Part shown: positions 1-6,035 of the stretch, piece by piece | Numbering within the stretch: the first letter of the stretch is position 1 | How the letters are laid out: each line of letters opens with the position of its first letter | Position numbers and translations under genes: made by a program | The notes under the pieces: model-generated | What the model saw: only the letters and a program-made list of their open reading frames with translations | Database searches by the model: none | Told to the model about the DNA's origin: nothing | From: Bacteroidota bacterium | GTDB lineage: Bacteria; Bacteroidota; Bacteroidia; Chitinophagales; Chitinophagaceae | Direction of reading: 5' to 3' | NCBI GenBank assembly: GCA_947462495.1 | Contig: CANHOY010000052.1 | Location: 1-9,547 of the forward strand | Length of the DNA: 9,547 nt

Positions 1-576
1 AATAGCTTCCTGAATTTTTAGTACCTGAGGAATGACTAAATCTTGATCATTATTTTCAATGACCCAATCACATAATTTTAATTTAATAGAATCGCTTATT
101 TGATGGCGCATTCTTTGTTCCACTTCTATTTTAGTACAAGCATCACGCTGCATCACTCTTTGAATGCGTAAATTAACAGGAGCCGAAACTCCAATCACCC
201 CAGTTAAGCCTTCAGCTGCAGCCGATTCAAAAATTAATGCAGCTTCTTTAATAACATAAGGTGTGGTTTGCATTGCCGCCCAATCTTTGGCTGCCTGAAT
301 GGTTACAGGGTGTACAATTGCATTTAATAATTCTAATTGATAGGCATCTTTAAAAACAATGCCCGCTAAATAAGTTTTATCTAATTCACCAGTAGCAGTG
401 TAAACTTTCTCACCAAAAGTTGTAAGGAGTTGTTTTTTTATTACCGGACTGGTTTGCATTAATTCTTTCGCTACTTCATCCGCATTAAACACAGGGATGC
501 CCAAGGTTTTAAACACCTGCGCAACGGTTGTTTTTCCCGCCCCAATACCTCCTGTTAATCCGATAATTGCTGCCAT
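1..576 (-). CDS. coaE: Dephospho-CoA kinase, C-terminus cut by window edge
   Basis: This cytosolic enzyme catalyses the last step of coenzyme A synthesis, ATP-dependent phosphorylation of the 3'-hydroxyl of dephospho-CoA. Translating the minus strand from the ATG at 576 gives 192 open codons to the window edge, so only the last few residues should be missing (the family is about 195-205 aa). The P-loop GLTGGIGAGKTT lies at residues 6-17. D33, in FNADEVAK, aligns with E. coli Asp33, although the first Asp of the usual DAD is Asn31 here. Further family motifs follow: a histidine-proline (IVHP) near residue 90, a lid segment with IQRVMQRD, and a CDWVIENN motif close to the C-terminus. It is the third gene after nusB and yajC, with 66 bp between yajC and coaE. 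That gap contains a terminator-like hairpin ending 12 nt before the ATG. No Shine-Dalgarno sequence is seen. The assignment is secure. Confidence 0.95.
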   Translation of the reverse strand, partial: MAAIIGLTGGIGAGKTTVAQVFKTLGIPVFNADEVAKELMQTSPVIKKQLLTTFGEKVYTATGELDKTYLAGIVFKDAYQLELLNAIVHPVTIQAAKDWAAMQTTPYVIKEAALIFESAAAEGLTGVIGVSAPVNLRIQRVMQRDACTKIEVEQRMRHQISDSIKLKLCDWVIENNDQDLVIPQVLKIQEAI

Positions 577-584
577 AATGAAAC

Positions 585-619
585 AAAAAATCCGAAATGA
601 GTTACCTCAATTTCGGATT
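585..619 (-). terminator. Terminator-like hairpin between yajC and coaE
   Basis: On the minus strand a perfect 10-bp inverted repeat (589-598 against 610-619, AATCCGAAAT type) is extended by GAG/CTC at 599-601 and 606-608. It is followed at once by a six-T run (complement of 585-590). This has the form of an intrinsic terminator for the nusB-yajC transcript. It is odd that the coaE ATG begins only 8 nt after the T run and no separate coaE promoter is obvious. Partial termination, or a structured coaE leader, are both possible. On the plus strand no good T run follows. Confidence 0.6.
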
Positions 620-642
620 CTAATTTTATTTAAACAAATGTT

Positions 643-948
643 TTATTTGTTAATTGCTTGTGACCACTCTAAGCTAATAGAAGATCTTTCAATTTTCAAG
701 TAGCTTCCTGGGCTTACTTCCAATTGAATGGTATTGTCTTCGTTCACTTTATTAATTACACCATGTATACCAGCAATAGTAACCACTTTATCTCCTTTTT
801 GCATGGTATCAATGAACTTCTTTTGCTCCTTTGCTTTTTTTGCTTGTGGGCGAATCATAAAAAACCAGAATACGACTATGATACCGCCTAACATTACCAA
901 TTGAAAAGTACCACCACCTTGAGGAGCTTGTAATAAAATTTGTGTCAT
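643..948 (-). CDS. yajC: Preprotein translocase accessory subunit YajC
   Basis: YajC is a small single-span inner-membrane protein that associates with SecDF and the SecYEG translocon. The 101-aa product has the family layout: a short Gln/Gly-rich N-terminus, one membrane segment at about residues 16-33, the signature FMIRPQAKKAKEQKKF just after it (about 30-45), and a cytoplasmic domain with GDKVVTIAGIHGVINKV (about 52-68). Length is normal. It sits between nusB (117 bp upstream) and coaE. A TAnnTTTG element at 1027-1020 suggests its own promoter. Its partner gene secDF is in the same window, about 5 kb away and on the other strand. The ATG at 948 is the only sensible start and has an A-rich leader without a Shine-Dalgarno sequence. 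Confidence 0.95.
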   Translation of the reverse strand: MTQILLQAPQGGGTFQLVMLGGIIVVFWFFMIRPQAKKAKEQKKFIDTMQKGDKVVTIAGIHGVINKVNEDNTIQLEVSPGSYLKIERSSISLEWSQAINK

Positions 949-985
949 TTGAATTTATTTGATTGTTTATTTTTATTTTTTATTC

Positions 986-1011
986 GTTTTCAAAAATACT
1001 TCATTGAAAAC
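986..1011 (-). repeat. Inverted repeat in the yajC leader
   Basis: A perfect 8-bp inverted repeat, GTTTTCAA (986-993) and TTGAAAAC (1004-1011), has a 10-nt loop. It lies between the proposed yajC -7 element and the yajC ATG. The transcript would therefore begin almost directly with this hairpin. No T run follows in either direction, so a terminator role is unlikely. An mRNA-stabilising 5' hairpin or a weak operator is possible, but this is inference. Confidence 0.35.
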
Positions 1012-1019
1012 TGTTGATG

Positions 1020-1027
1020 CAAATATA
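1020..1027 (-). promoter_or_regulatory. Candidate -7 promoter element for yajC
   Basis: On the minus strand 1027-1020 reads TATATTTG, an exact match to the Bacteroidota -7 consensus TAnnTTTG. No clear TTTG stands at the expected -33 position. Transcription would start near 1016, giving a leader of roughly 68 nt. It would allow yajC-coaE expression independent of nusB. Confidence 0.4.
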
Positions 1028-1065
1028 ATACTAAACCCCTTAACCTGTTTACCGAATTTGAGTAC

Positions 1066-1992
1066 TTATTTTTTTACTTCTTTTACTTTATGACTAATTT
1101 TTTGAATTTTACCGGAGGCTATTAATTCCTTGTGAATGTTATCTAAAATTCCATTTACAAAATGACCGCTTTGTTCGGTACTATATTCTTTGGCTAAATC
1201 AATGTATTCGTTAATGGTTACTTTAGTGGGGATGGTATCAAAATACAGCAACTCACAAACGCCCAAACGAAGTAATATCATGTCTATCACGGCGATACGT
1301 TCCATTTCCCAATTGTTCAACTTTGGCTTGATGACTTCTTCTGTATATCCTTTTTTATCAATTGCTGTTTGCAATAAGTCGTTGGCAAATTTCATTTTTT
1401 CGCTACCCACTAAATCCATAAAATCAATAGAACCAGGTTTTTGTAAATAATTCAATACAAAGCCTATCATCATATCCCCCTCGTCTTCCCAATTGCTAAA
1501 ATGTTCATCAATGTATTCAAGGACCGTTTCCGACTCTATAATTAGGCTGCCAAATATGAATTTGAGAATTTCCTTTTCTTTTGCCTTGTCTCTGCTTTCT
1601 TCTAAAATATAAGTTTTATAAAGGGCTGAGTCGGACAAGTTTCTAAAAATAGACTTCACCAAATCCCCTTCTAACCATTGCTGAGGCTTAACTAAAGCGA
1701 TTGCCTTTTTAAAGGATTCAGATTCAATGGTTTGCCAAACAATGCTATTGCCGGCCACTTTTATATTCACCGACAAATCGGCTTGATCGGGTAAATTTTT
1801 GGAAGATCTTTGTTGAGATTCTACTTCGGCATACAAAGCTACTTGGTGTAGCAAATGAACTAGGAATACAAACAAATTACGTGTTTTGTCAAATTCCTTT
1901 TGGAGTAAAGCATTAGGACTGCCTTGATTTTGGTTTTCCACCATATACAAGACCTGCATTACTTTAATTCTAATATTTCTTCGGTTCATCAT
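1066..1992 (-). CDS. nusB: Transcription antitermination factor NusB, long Bacteroidota form
   Basis: NusB binds boxA RNA together with NusE (S10) and promotes antitermination, mainly in rRNA operons. The product has 308 aa against about 139 in E. coli. The N-terminus MMNRRNIRIKVMQVLY matches the arginine-rich start of NusB. The region from about residue 227 to 288 is classical NusB, with WEMERIAVIDMILLR, TKVTINEYIDLAKEYS and FVNGILDNI. The roughly 150 residues between carry charged, probably helical sequence, an insertion usual for this phylum. The tail is Lys-rich. Two ATGs are adjacent (1992 and 1989), and either may start translation. It diverges from groES across 231 bp, with a candidate -7 element at 2022-2015, and is followed by yajC and coaE in the same direction. 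The identity is clear; the function of the middle part is unknown to me. Confidence 0.92.
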   Translation of the reverse strand: MMNRRNIRIKVMQVLYMVENQNQGSPNALLQKEFDKTRNLFVFLVHLLHQVALYAEVESQQRSSKNLPDQADLSVNIKVAGNSIVWQTIESESFKKAIALVKPQQWLEGDLVKSIFRNLSDSALYKTYILEESRDKAKEKEILKFIFGSLIIESETVLEYIDEHFSNWEDEGDMMIGFVLNYLQKPGSIDFMDLVGSEKMKFANDLLQTAIDKKGYTEEVIKPKLNNWEMERIAVIDMILLRLGVCELLYFDTIPTKVTINEYIDLAKEYSTEQSGHFVNGILDNIHKELIASGKIQKISHKVKEVKK

Positions 1993-2014
1993 ATGTATAA
2001 GAGCTAAGCGGCTG

Positions 2015-2022
2015 CAAATCTA
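2015..2022 (-). promoter_or_regulatory. Candidate -7 promoter element for nusB
   Basis: On the minus strand 2022-2015 reads TAGATTTG, an exact TAnnTTTG match. It would start transcription near 2011 and leave a leader of about 19 nt before the nusB ATG. No TTTG is present at the right distance for -33. The same octamer faces the other way at 2089-2096 for groES. Confidence 0.5.
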
Positions 2023-2034
2023 TCCAAATAATTG

Positions 2035-2055
2035 GTAAAAACTGCCATTTTTTAC
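2035..2055. repeat. Dyad between the divergent nusB and groES promoters
   Basis: GTAAAAA (2035-2041) and TTTTTAC (2049-2055) form a perfect 7-bp inverted repeat around CTGCCAT. The dyad lies between the two opposing -7 elements and covers the -33 area of the nusB promoter. It could be a regulator site, but no known operator is recognised and AT-rich dyads occur by chance. Confidence 0.3.
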
Positions 2056-2063
2056 TATAAACC

Positions 2064-2096
2064 TTTGCAAATCATGCAATTTTAGGCATAGATTTG
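2064..2096 (+). promoter_or_regulatory. Candidate groESL promoter (TTTG-N21-TAGATTTG)
   Basis: TTTG at 2064-2067 and TAGATTTG at 2089-2096 match the Bacteroidota -33 and -7 elements with a 21-bp spacer. Transcription would start near 2100, giving a leader of about 124 nt before groES. The -33 element overlaps a small dyad, TTGCA-N5-TGCAA, at 2065-2079. No CIRCE element (TTAGCACTC-N9-GAGTGCTAA) is visible between nusB and groEL, so HrcA control of that kind is not supported. Confidence 0.55.
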
Positions 2097-2124
2097 CTTC
2101 CCTTACGCTGAAAAAACCAGTAAA

Positions 2125-2161
2125 CTGAAAATTTGACCTATTGTGGCTGTAAAAATTTCAG
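2125..2161. repeat. Imperfect inverted repeat in the groES leader
   Basis: CTGAAAATTT (2125-2134) and AAAATTTCAG (2152-2161) are complementary at nine of ten positions, with a 17-nt loop. The repeat lies in the long untranslated region between the proposed promoter and the groES ATG. It might be an operator or an RNA hairpin affecting chaperonin expression. Nothing in the sequence decides between these or excludes chance. Confidence 0.3.
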
Positions 2162-2223
2162 TGGCACGGTTATCGATGTAATGGAATTATAATATTTATT
2201 AATAAACTAAAAAACGATAAAGT

Positions 2224-2505
2224 ATGGCTAAGAAATTAAACATTACTCCTCTACATGACAGAGTGATTGTTAAGCCTGCCGCTGCAGAAGAAAAAACAGC
2301 TGGTGGAATCATCATTCCTGATACAGCTAAAGAAAAACCACAACGTGGTGTAGTATTAGCAGCTGGAACAGGTAAGAAAGACGAACCTGTTACTGTTAAA
2401 GTGGGCGACACCGTTTTATACGGAAAGTACGCAGGAACAGAAATTCAAATTGAAGGTCAAGATTTATTGATCATGCGTGAAAGCGATATTTTGGCAATTG
2501 TTTAA
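2224..2505 (+). CDS. groES: Co-chaperonin GroES (Hsp10)
   Basis: GroES forms the heptameric lid that closes the GroEL folding chamber in the cytosol. The 93-aa product has the normal length. It opens with LNITPLHDRVIVKP. The mobile loop that contacts GroEL spans about residues 18-33 and contains AGGIIIPD. The later GDTVLYGKYAGTEI and the final DLLIMRESDILAIV are typical of the family. It is the first gene of a two-gene operon, 45 bp ahead of groEL, and is divergent from nusB. The ATG at 2224 has an A-rich leader without a Shine-Dalgarno sequence, as expected in this phylum. Confidence 0.98.
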   Translation: MAKKLNITPLHDRVIVKPAAAEEKTAGGIIIPDTAKEKPQRGVVLAAGTGKKDEPVTVKVGDTVLYGKYAGTEIQIEGQDLLIMRESDILAIV

Positions 2506-2550
2506 TTGTTGAAATCTGAATTATTAATTAACGAAATAAAATAAGTTTAT

Positions 2551-4188
2551 ATGTCTAAAATGATTTTTTTCGACTTAGAAGCGAGAAATAAAATGAAAAA
2601 AGGGGTTGACACTTTAGCCAACGCCGTAAAAGTTACCTTAGGACCAAAAGGTCGTAACGTAGTAATTGAAAAGAAATTTGGTTCACCTTCTATTACAAAA
2701 GATGGTGTTTCTGTTGCAAAAGAAATTGACTTAGAAGATCCTATCGAAAATATAGGTGCTCAAATGGTTAAAGAAGTAGCAAGCAAAACAGCTGATCAAG
2801 CTGGTGATGGTACTACTACTGCTACTGTTTTAGCGCAAGCTATCATTGGAGAAGGTTTAAGAAACGTTACTGCTGGTGCAAATCCAATGGATTTGAAACG
2901 CGGTATTGATAAAGCTGTTGAAAAAGTAGTAGCAAGTTTAAAAGCACAATCTCAAGCAGTTGGTAACGACGCTAAAAAGATTGAGCAAGTAGCTTCTATT
3001 TCTGCGAACAACGATAATGAAATTGGTAAGTTAATTGCACTTGCCATGAGCAAAGTGGGTAAAGAAGGTGTTATTACAGTGGAAGAAGCAAAAGGTACTG
3101 ATACTACAGTGGATGTAGTAGAAGGTATGCAATTTGACCGTGGATATGTTTCTCCTTACTTCGTTACCAATAGCGAAAAGATGGAAGCAGAAATGCAAAA
3201 TCCATACATCTTAATTTATGATAAGAAAATTTCAGCAATGAAAGACATCTTACATATTTTAGAGAAAGTTGCTCAAACAAGTCGTCCATTAGTAATTATT
3301 GCTGAAGATTTAGAAGGGGAAGCAATGGCAACCTTAGTAGTAAACAAATTACGTGGCACTATTAAAGTAGCCGCTGTTAAAGCGCCAGGCTTTGGTGATC
3401 GTAGAAAAGAAATGTTAACTGATCTTGCAATTTTAACTGCAGGAACTGTTATCAGCGAAGAGCAAGGTTTTAAATTAGAGAATGCCGACTTAACTTATTT
3501 AGGTCAAGCAAGTTCTATAACAATAGATAAAGACAATACCGTTATCGTAGGTGGTAAAGGTAAAAAAGCAGATATCACTGCTCGTGTCAATCAAATTAAA
3601 GCACAAATTGAAAATACAACTTCTGACTACGATCGTGAGAAATTACAAGAGCGTTTAGCGAAGTTAAGTGGCGGTGTAGCCGTATTGTATGTTGGTGCAG
3701 CTACTGAAACTGAAATGAAAGAAAAGAAAGATCGTGTTGACGATGCTTTACATGCAACTCGAGCTGCAGTGGAAGAAGGAATCGTGCCAGGTGGTGGCGT
3801 TGCTTACATTCGTGCAGTGGCAAGTTTAGAAAAATTAAAAGGTGCTAACGAAGATGAAAATACAGGTATCCAAATCGTACGTCGTGCGATTGAAGAACCG
3901 CTTCGTCAAATTGTTAAGAATAGTGGTATCGAAGGTTCTATTGTTGTTCAAAGAATCAAAGAAGGTAAAGATGACTTCGGATTTAATGCAAGAACAGAAG
4001 TATTCGAAAACTTATTCAAAGCAGGTGTTATCGATCCTACTAAAGTAACAAGAGTTGCTTTAGAGAATGCAGCTTCTATTGCCTCTATGTTGTTAACAAC
4101 AGAGTGTGTAATAGCTGACAAACCAGCTCCAGCAGCAGCTCCACAAGGTGGAGGACATGGTCCTGACATGGGTGGTATGGGTTACTAA
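2551..4188 (+). CDS. groEL: Chaperonin GroEL (Hsp60)
   Basis: GroEL forms the double-ring ATPase that encloses and folds unfolded cytosolic proteins with GroES. The 545-aa product is full length. The ATP-binding parts of the equatorial domain are intact: TLGPKGRN (residues 29-36), KDGVSVAKEI (50-59) and GDGTTTATVL (from 85). The catalytic Asp is D398 in VDDALHATRAA, followed by EEGIVPGGGVAYIR. The apical domain (about 190-375) includes YVSPYFVTN and APGFGDRRKEML. The C-terminus is a short Gly/Met-rich tail ending GGMGY. The start MSKMIFFDLEAR is slightly unusual but aligned with the family. It shares the groES promoter, and no separate promoter is seen in the 45-bp gap. A strong hairpin follows the stop codon. 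Confidence 0.99.
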   Translation: MSKMIFFDLEARNKMKKGVDTLANAVKVTLGPKGRNVVIEKKFGSPSITKDGVSVAKEIDLEDPIENIGAQMVKEVASKTADQAGDGTTTATVLAQAIIGEGLRNVTAGANPMDLKRGIDKAVEKVVASLKAQSQAVGNDAKKIEQVASISANNDNEIGKLIALAMSKVGKEGVITVEEAKGTDTTVDVVEGMQFDRGYVSPYFVTNSEKMEAEMQNPYILIYDKKISAMKDILHILEKVAQTSRPLVIIAEDLEGEAMATLVVNKLRGTIKVAAVKAPGFGDRRKEMLTDLAILTAGTVISEEQGFKLENADLTYLGQASSITIDKDNTVIVGGKGKKADITARVNQIKAQIENTTSDYDREKLQERLAKLSGGVAVLYVGAATETEMKEKKDRVDDALHATRAAVEEGIVPGGGVAYIRAVASLEKLKGANEDENTGIQIVRRAIEEPLRQIVKNSGIEGSIVVQRIKEGKDDFGFNARTEVFENLFKAGVIDPTKVTRVALENAASIASMLLTTECVIADKPAPAAAPQGGGHGPDMGGMGY

Positions 4189-4218
4189 TATTGACCGCGA
4201 TTTTTCGCATCAAGCAAT

Positions 4219-4255
4219 AAAAAAACCTTCCCGATTTATCGAGGAAGGTTTTTTT
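4219..4255. terminator. Bidirectional intrinsic terminator, groEL / YhhN-family gene
   Basis: A perfect 13-bp stem pairs 4219-4231 with 4243-4255 (AACCTTCC / GGAAGGTT plus A and T runs). Within the loop CGA pairs with TCG. Seven T follow the GC-rich part on the plus strand, and seven T on the minus strand because of the opposing A run. It can therefore end both the groESL transcript, 31 bp past the groEL stop, and the converging minus-strand transcript. Confidence 0.92.
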
Positions 4256-4311
4256 ATGCAATTTATATTTTAAATCAGATTATACTTTTTTAAAAATGAA
4301 AGAGGCGAATG

Positions 4312-5028
4312 CTACCCTTTATCAGCAGTCTTTGAAGTAAAATACAATTGAAACCCTTTCACTAATAAAAGTTGCGCAATGCCATAAGTAAGCATGGTTA
4401 CTAAACCAATATAGGGTATCGGGCTTGTTTTTTCCCAACTAAATTTATTAAAAGCCAATACAGCATCTGAAGTAATAAAAAACAACATCCCTGGAAACCA
4501 AAATAGTTTTGAAATAATAGAAGCTTTTAAATTTCCGCTTGCATGAATAGCCATTAATGCAGCGCTACAAATCAATGCCATATAAACTAAAACAGGATAA
4601 ATCAAAACGCCCATTGAATCTTTTAGTTGATAAAATATTAACACACAAAAACCAGCTAAGATTGCACTAAAAGCCTTGAACTTTTTTGACTTTGTTTGCC
4701 CTATACCATTTAATGAATTAAAAAAAATAATATTAAAAATATGGGTCACCATAAAAGCAATCATACCTGGAATAAAATAATTATCAGCTAATAAAAAGGC
4801 ATCCCCTGCTACAGAACCTACTAATCCAACCAATACCAACCATTTTCCTTTAGGGGTTTGCTCATGGGTATCTTGCATGGCTAAGAATAAAATTAAAATA
4901 GGTAATAACATCACTTTAGTAACTACTTGTACTATTTTAAAAGGCTCCCCAAGTACTTGCGCATATAAATGAACCGACAGTACTAAAATATAAAGGGCGA
5001 TGCCCCATTTTTGAATTAAGGTTTTCAT
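4312..5028 (-). CDS. YhhN/TMEM86-family membrane protein (lysoplasmalogenase-like)
   Basis: The 238-aa product is almost wholly hydrophobic, with about seven or eight membrane segments. The conserved YhhN motifs are visible: TKVMLLP (37-43), GD at 75-76 in SVAGDAFLL, GMIAFMVTH (88-96), and a second Ser-Asp pair, S187-D188, in ITSDAVLAFNKF. These polar residues inside membrane segments form the presumed active site. Characterised family members (mammalian TMEM86, some bacterial YhhN) hydrolyse the vinyl-ether bond of lysoplasmalogens. Whether this organism makes that substrate cannot be told, so the activity is inferred from family only. The gene converges on groEL and diverges from the small membrane protein gene at 5121. 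A near-match to the -7 consensus (TACATTTA, 5060-5053 on the minus strand) may be its promoter. Confidence 0.85.
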   Translation of the reverse strand: MKTLIQKWGIALYILVLSVHLYAQVLGEPFKIVQVVTKVMLLPILILFLAMQDTHEQTPKGKWLVLVGLVGSVAGDAFLLADNYFIPGMIAFMVTHIFNIIFFNSLNGIGQTKSKKFKAFSAILAGFCVLIFYQLKDSMGVLIYPVLVYMALICSAALMAIHASGNLKASIISKLFWFPGMLFFITSDAVLAFNKFSWEKTSPIPYIGLVTMLTYGIAQLLLVKGFQLYFTSKTADKG

Positions 5029-5077
5029 AAGCTTCCAATTATTGGTTTTTATTAAATGTATTCTAAATTAAAAGTAA

Positions 5078-5088
5078 GCATTGAATGC
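5078..5088. promoter_or_regulatory. Palindrome GCATTGAATGC between divergent genes
   Basis: A perfect 11-bp palindrome (GCATT-G-AATGC) lies between the YhhN-family gene and the divergent gene at 5121. Its half GCATTG recurs at 5101-5106, 23 bp away or about two helical turns. The spacing and position would suit an operator for one or both genes. No known regulator motif is recognised. Confidence 0.3.
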
Positions 5089-5108
5089 CTAAATTAACTT
5101 GCATTGCA

Positions 5109-5116
5109 TAAATTTG
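5109..5116 (+). promoter_or_regulatory. Candidate -7 element directly before the ATG at 5121
   Basis: TAAATTTG is an exact TAnnTTTG match ending four bases before the ATG. In this promoter class the start site lies only a few bases past the element, so the mRNA would begin at or next to the start codon and be leaderless. The -33 side is weak: the nearest suitable TTG (5081-5083) leaves a 25-bp spacer, longer than usual. Confidence 0.45.
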
Positions 5117-5120
5117 TAAA

Positions 5121-5432
5121 ATGATAGATGCTGAAGAAGAAAAATTTTACCAGCAATGGGAAAAAGACAGATTACTTCCCCATTTTAAACGAAAACCTTT
5201 TTTAAAGGGGTTAAGTATGAGTTTACTGTTTGGAATACTCATTTTGGGCATTTCTGAACTGGGCTGGTATGAAAGAGCCAATATGATTGCTAATAGAAGT
5301 GGCAATGGAATTTGGATGATAATTGCCATTGTTATCATCTCCTTTGGTTTTGGCTGGATCTATCAACAATTTACCTTTGAAATGAATGAACAAAGGTTCC
5401 ATGAAATCAAACATTTAAAAAACAAAAAATGA
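5121..5432 (+). CDS. Small two-span membrane protein of unknown function
   Basis: I do not recognise this family. The 103-aa product starts with a charged, probably cytoplasmic stretch (residues 1-30, rich in Glu, Lys and Arg). Two hydrophobic segments follow, at about 32-48 and 64-82, joined by a short polar loop with WYERANMIANRSGNG. It ends with a basic tail (KHLKNKK). This topology would place both ends on the same side, the cytoplasm by the positive-inside rule. The stop codon TGA overlaps the ATG of the FKBP lipoprotein gene (ATGA at 5429-5432), which indicates translational coupling and suggests a shared envelope role. A TAnnTTTG element ends four bases before the ATG. It is likely a real gene because of the coupling and sensible topology. 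Confidence 0.75.
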   Translation: MIDAEEEKFYQQWEKDRLLPHFKRKPFLKGLSMSLLFGILILGISELGWYERANMIANRSGNGIWMIIAIVIISFGFGWIYQQFTFEMNEQRFHEIKHLKNKK

Positions 5433-5956
5433 CCCATTTTACCCGAAAAATCACAAAAAACACTCCATTATTGGCAATAATTGCCCTTTTTTGCACCTTT
5501 TTGGCTATTTTTCTAATTAGCGCATGTAATAAGCTGACATCGGAAAATACTGTCACTATAAATTGTCCTACCAAGGTTAATTATACTAAAGATGTCAATG
5601 CAGCTCAAAGAACTGCAATGATTGCTTATTGTACAGCAAACAATATCAATTATACAGTAGATTCGAGCGGTGTATTATATCAAATTATTACTCCAGGGGC
5701 AAGTACTAAAGTAACTCTATGTGAATCATTATCAATCACTTATACAGGTAAATTATTAAATGGCACTCAATTTGATGCTGGAACCATTTACTTTGATTTA
5801 AGTAGTTTAATAGTAGGATGGCAAATTGTTGTTCCCAATATTGGAAAAGGAGGGCATATTAAAATTTTAATTCCTTCTTCATTAGCTTATGGAACCCAAG
5901 CTAGAGGTTTAATTCCAGCCAATTCTCCTCTATATTTTGATATCATTTTGAACTAG
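5429..5956 (+). CDS. FKBP-type peptidyl-prolyl cis-trans isomerase, lipoprotein
   Basis: The product probably speeds cis-trans isomerisation of prolyl bonds in exported proteins, anchored by lipid in the envelope. A signal peptide of basic residues and a hydrophobic stretch ends in the lipobox LISAC, with lipidated Cys33. The FKBP domain fills the C-terminal half of the 175 residues: SITYTGKLLNGTQFDAG, a YFDL turn, IVGW, ILIPSSLAYG and a final SPLYFDIIL. The aromatic and acidic pocket residues of FKBP12 all have counterparts (Tyr of YTG, Phe-Asp of QFD, Trp of GW, Tyr of AYG, Phe of YFD), so it should be active. Residues about 34-85 form a linker with three cysteines. The gene overlaps the preceding small membrane protein gene by 4 bp and lies 79 bp before secDF. 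Subclass naming is uncertain, so no symbol is given. Confidence 0.92.
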   Translation: MTHFTRKITKNTPLLAIIALFCTFLAIFLISACNKLTSENTVTINCPTKVNYTKDVNAAQRTAMIAYCTANNINYTVDSSGVLYQIITPGASTKVTLCESLSITYTGKLLNGTQFDAGTIYFDLSSLIVGWQIVVPNIGKGGHIKILIPSSLAYGTQARGLIPANSPLYFDIILN

Positions 5957-5998
5957 GAAAATAATGGCTTTTTAGCCTTAATTTTGACCTCTTTCCAT

Positions 5999-6006
5999 TA
6001 TATTTG
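5999..6006 (+). promoter_or_regulatory. Candidate -7 promoter element for secDF
   Basis: TATATTTG is an exact TAnnTTTG match 29 bp before the secDF ATG. Transcription would start near 6010 with a leader of about 25 nt. No -33 TTTG stands at the usual spacing; the TTTTG at 5982-5986 is too close, with 12 bp. The element suggests that secDF is transcribed separately from the FKBP gene. Confidence 0.5.
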
Positions 6007-6035
6007 CCGACTAAAAATCAGTTAACCACACTATT

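Noticed and set aside
1190..1450. Plus-strand open frame inside nusB
   Set aside because: It is antisense to the conserved NusB core, with no promoter and no recognisable product.
1993..2223. CIRCE / HrcA operator before groES
   Set aside because: I looked for TTAGCACTC-N9-GAGTGCTAA and found no acceptable match.
2551..2562. Later ATG (2560) as the groEL start
   Set aside because: The first ATG keeps the normal family N-terminus and length; starting at Met4 would remove conserved positions.
3948..4169. Minus-strand open frame opposite the groEL C-terminus
   Set aside because: It is a shadow of the Gly/Ala/Pro-rich groEL codons and has no independent start signal.
5961..5985. Possible weak terminator after the FKBP gene (GGCT/AGCC stem then TTAATTTT)
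   Set aside because: The stem has only four firm pairs plus A-T pairs with a bulge, and the T run is interrupted. This is too weak to annotate.
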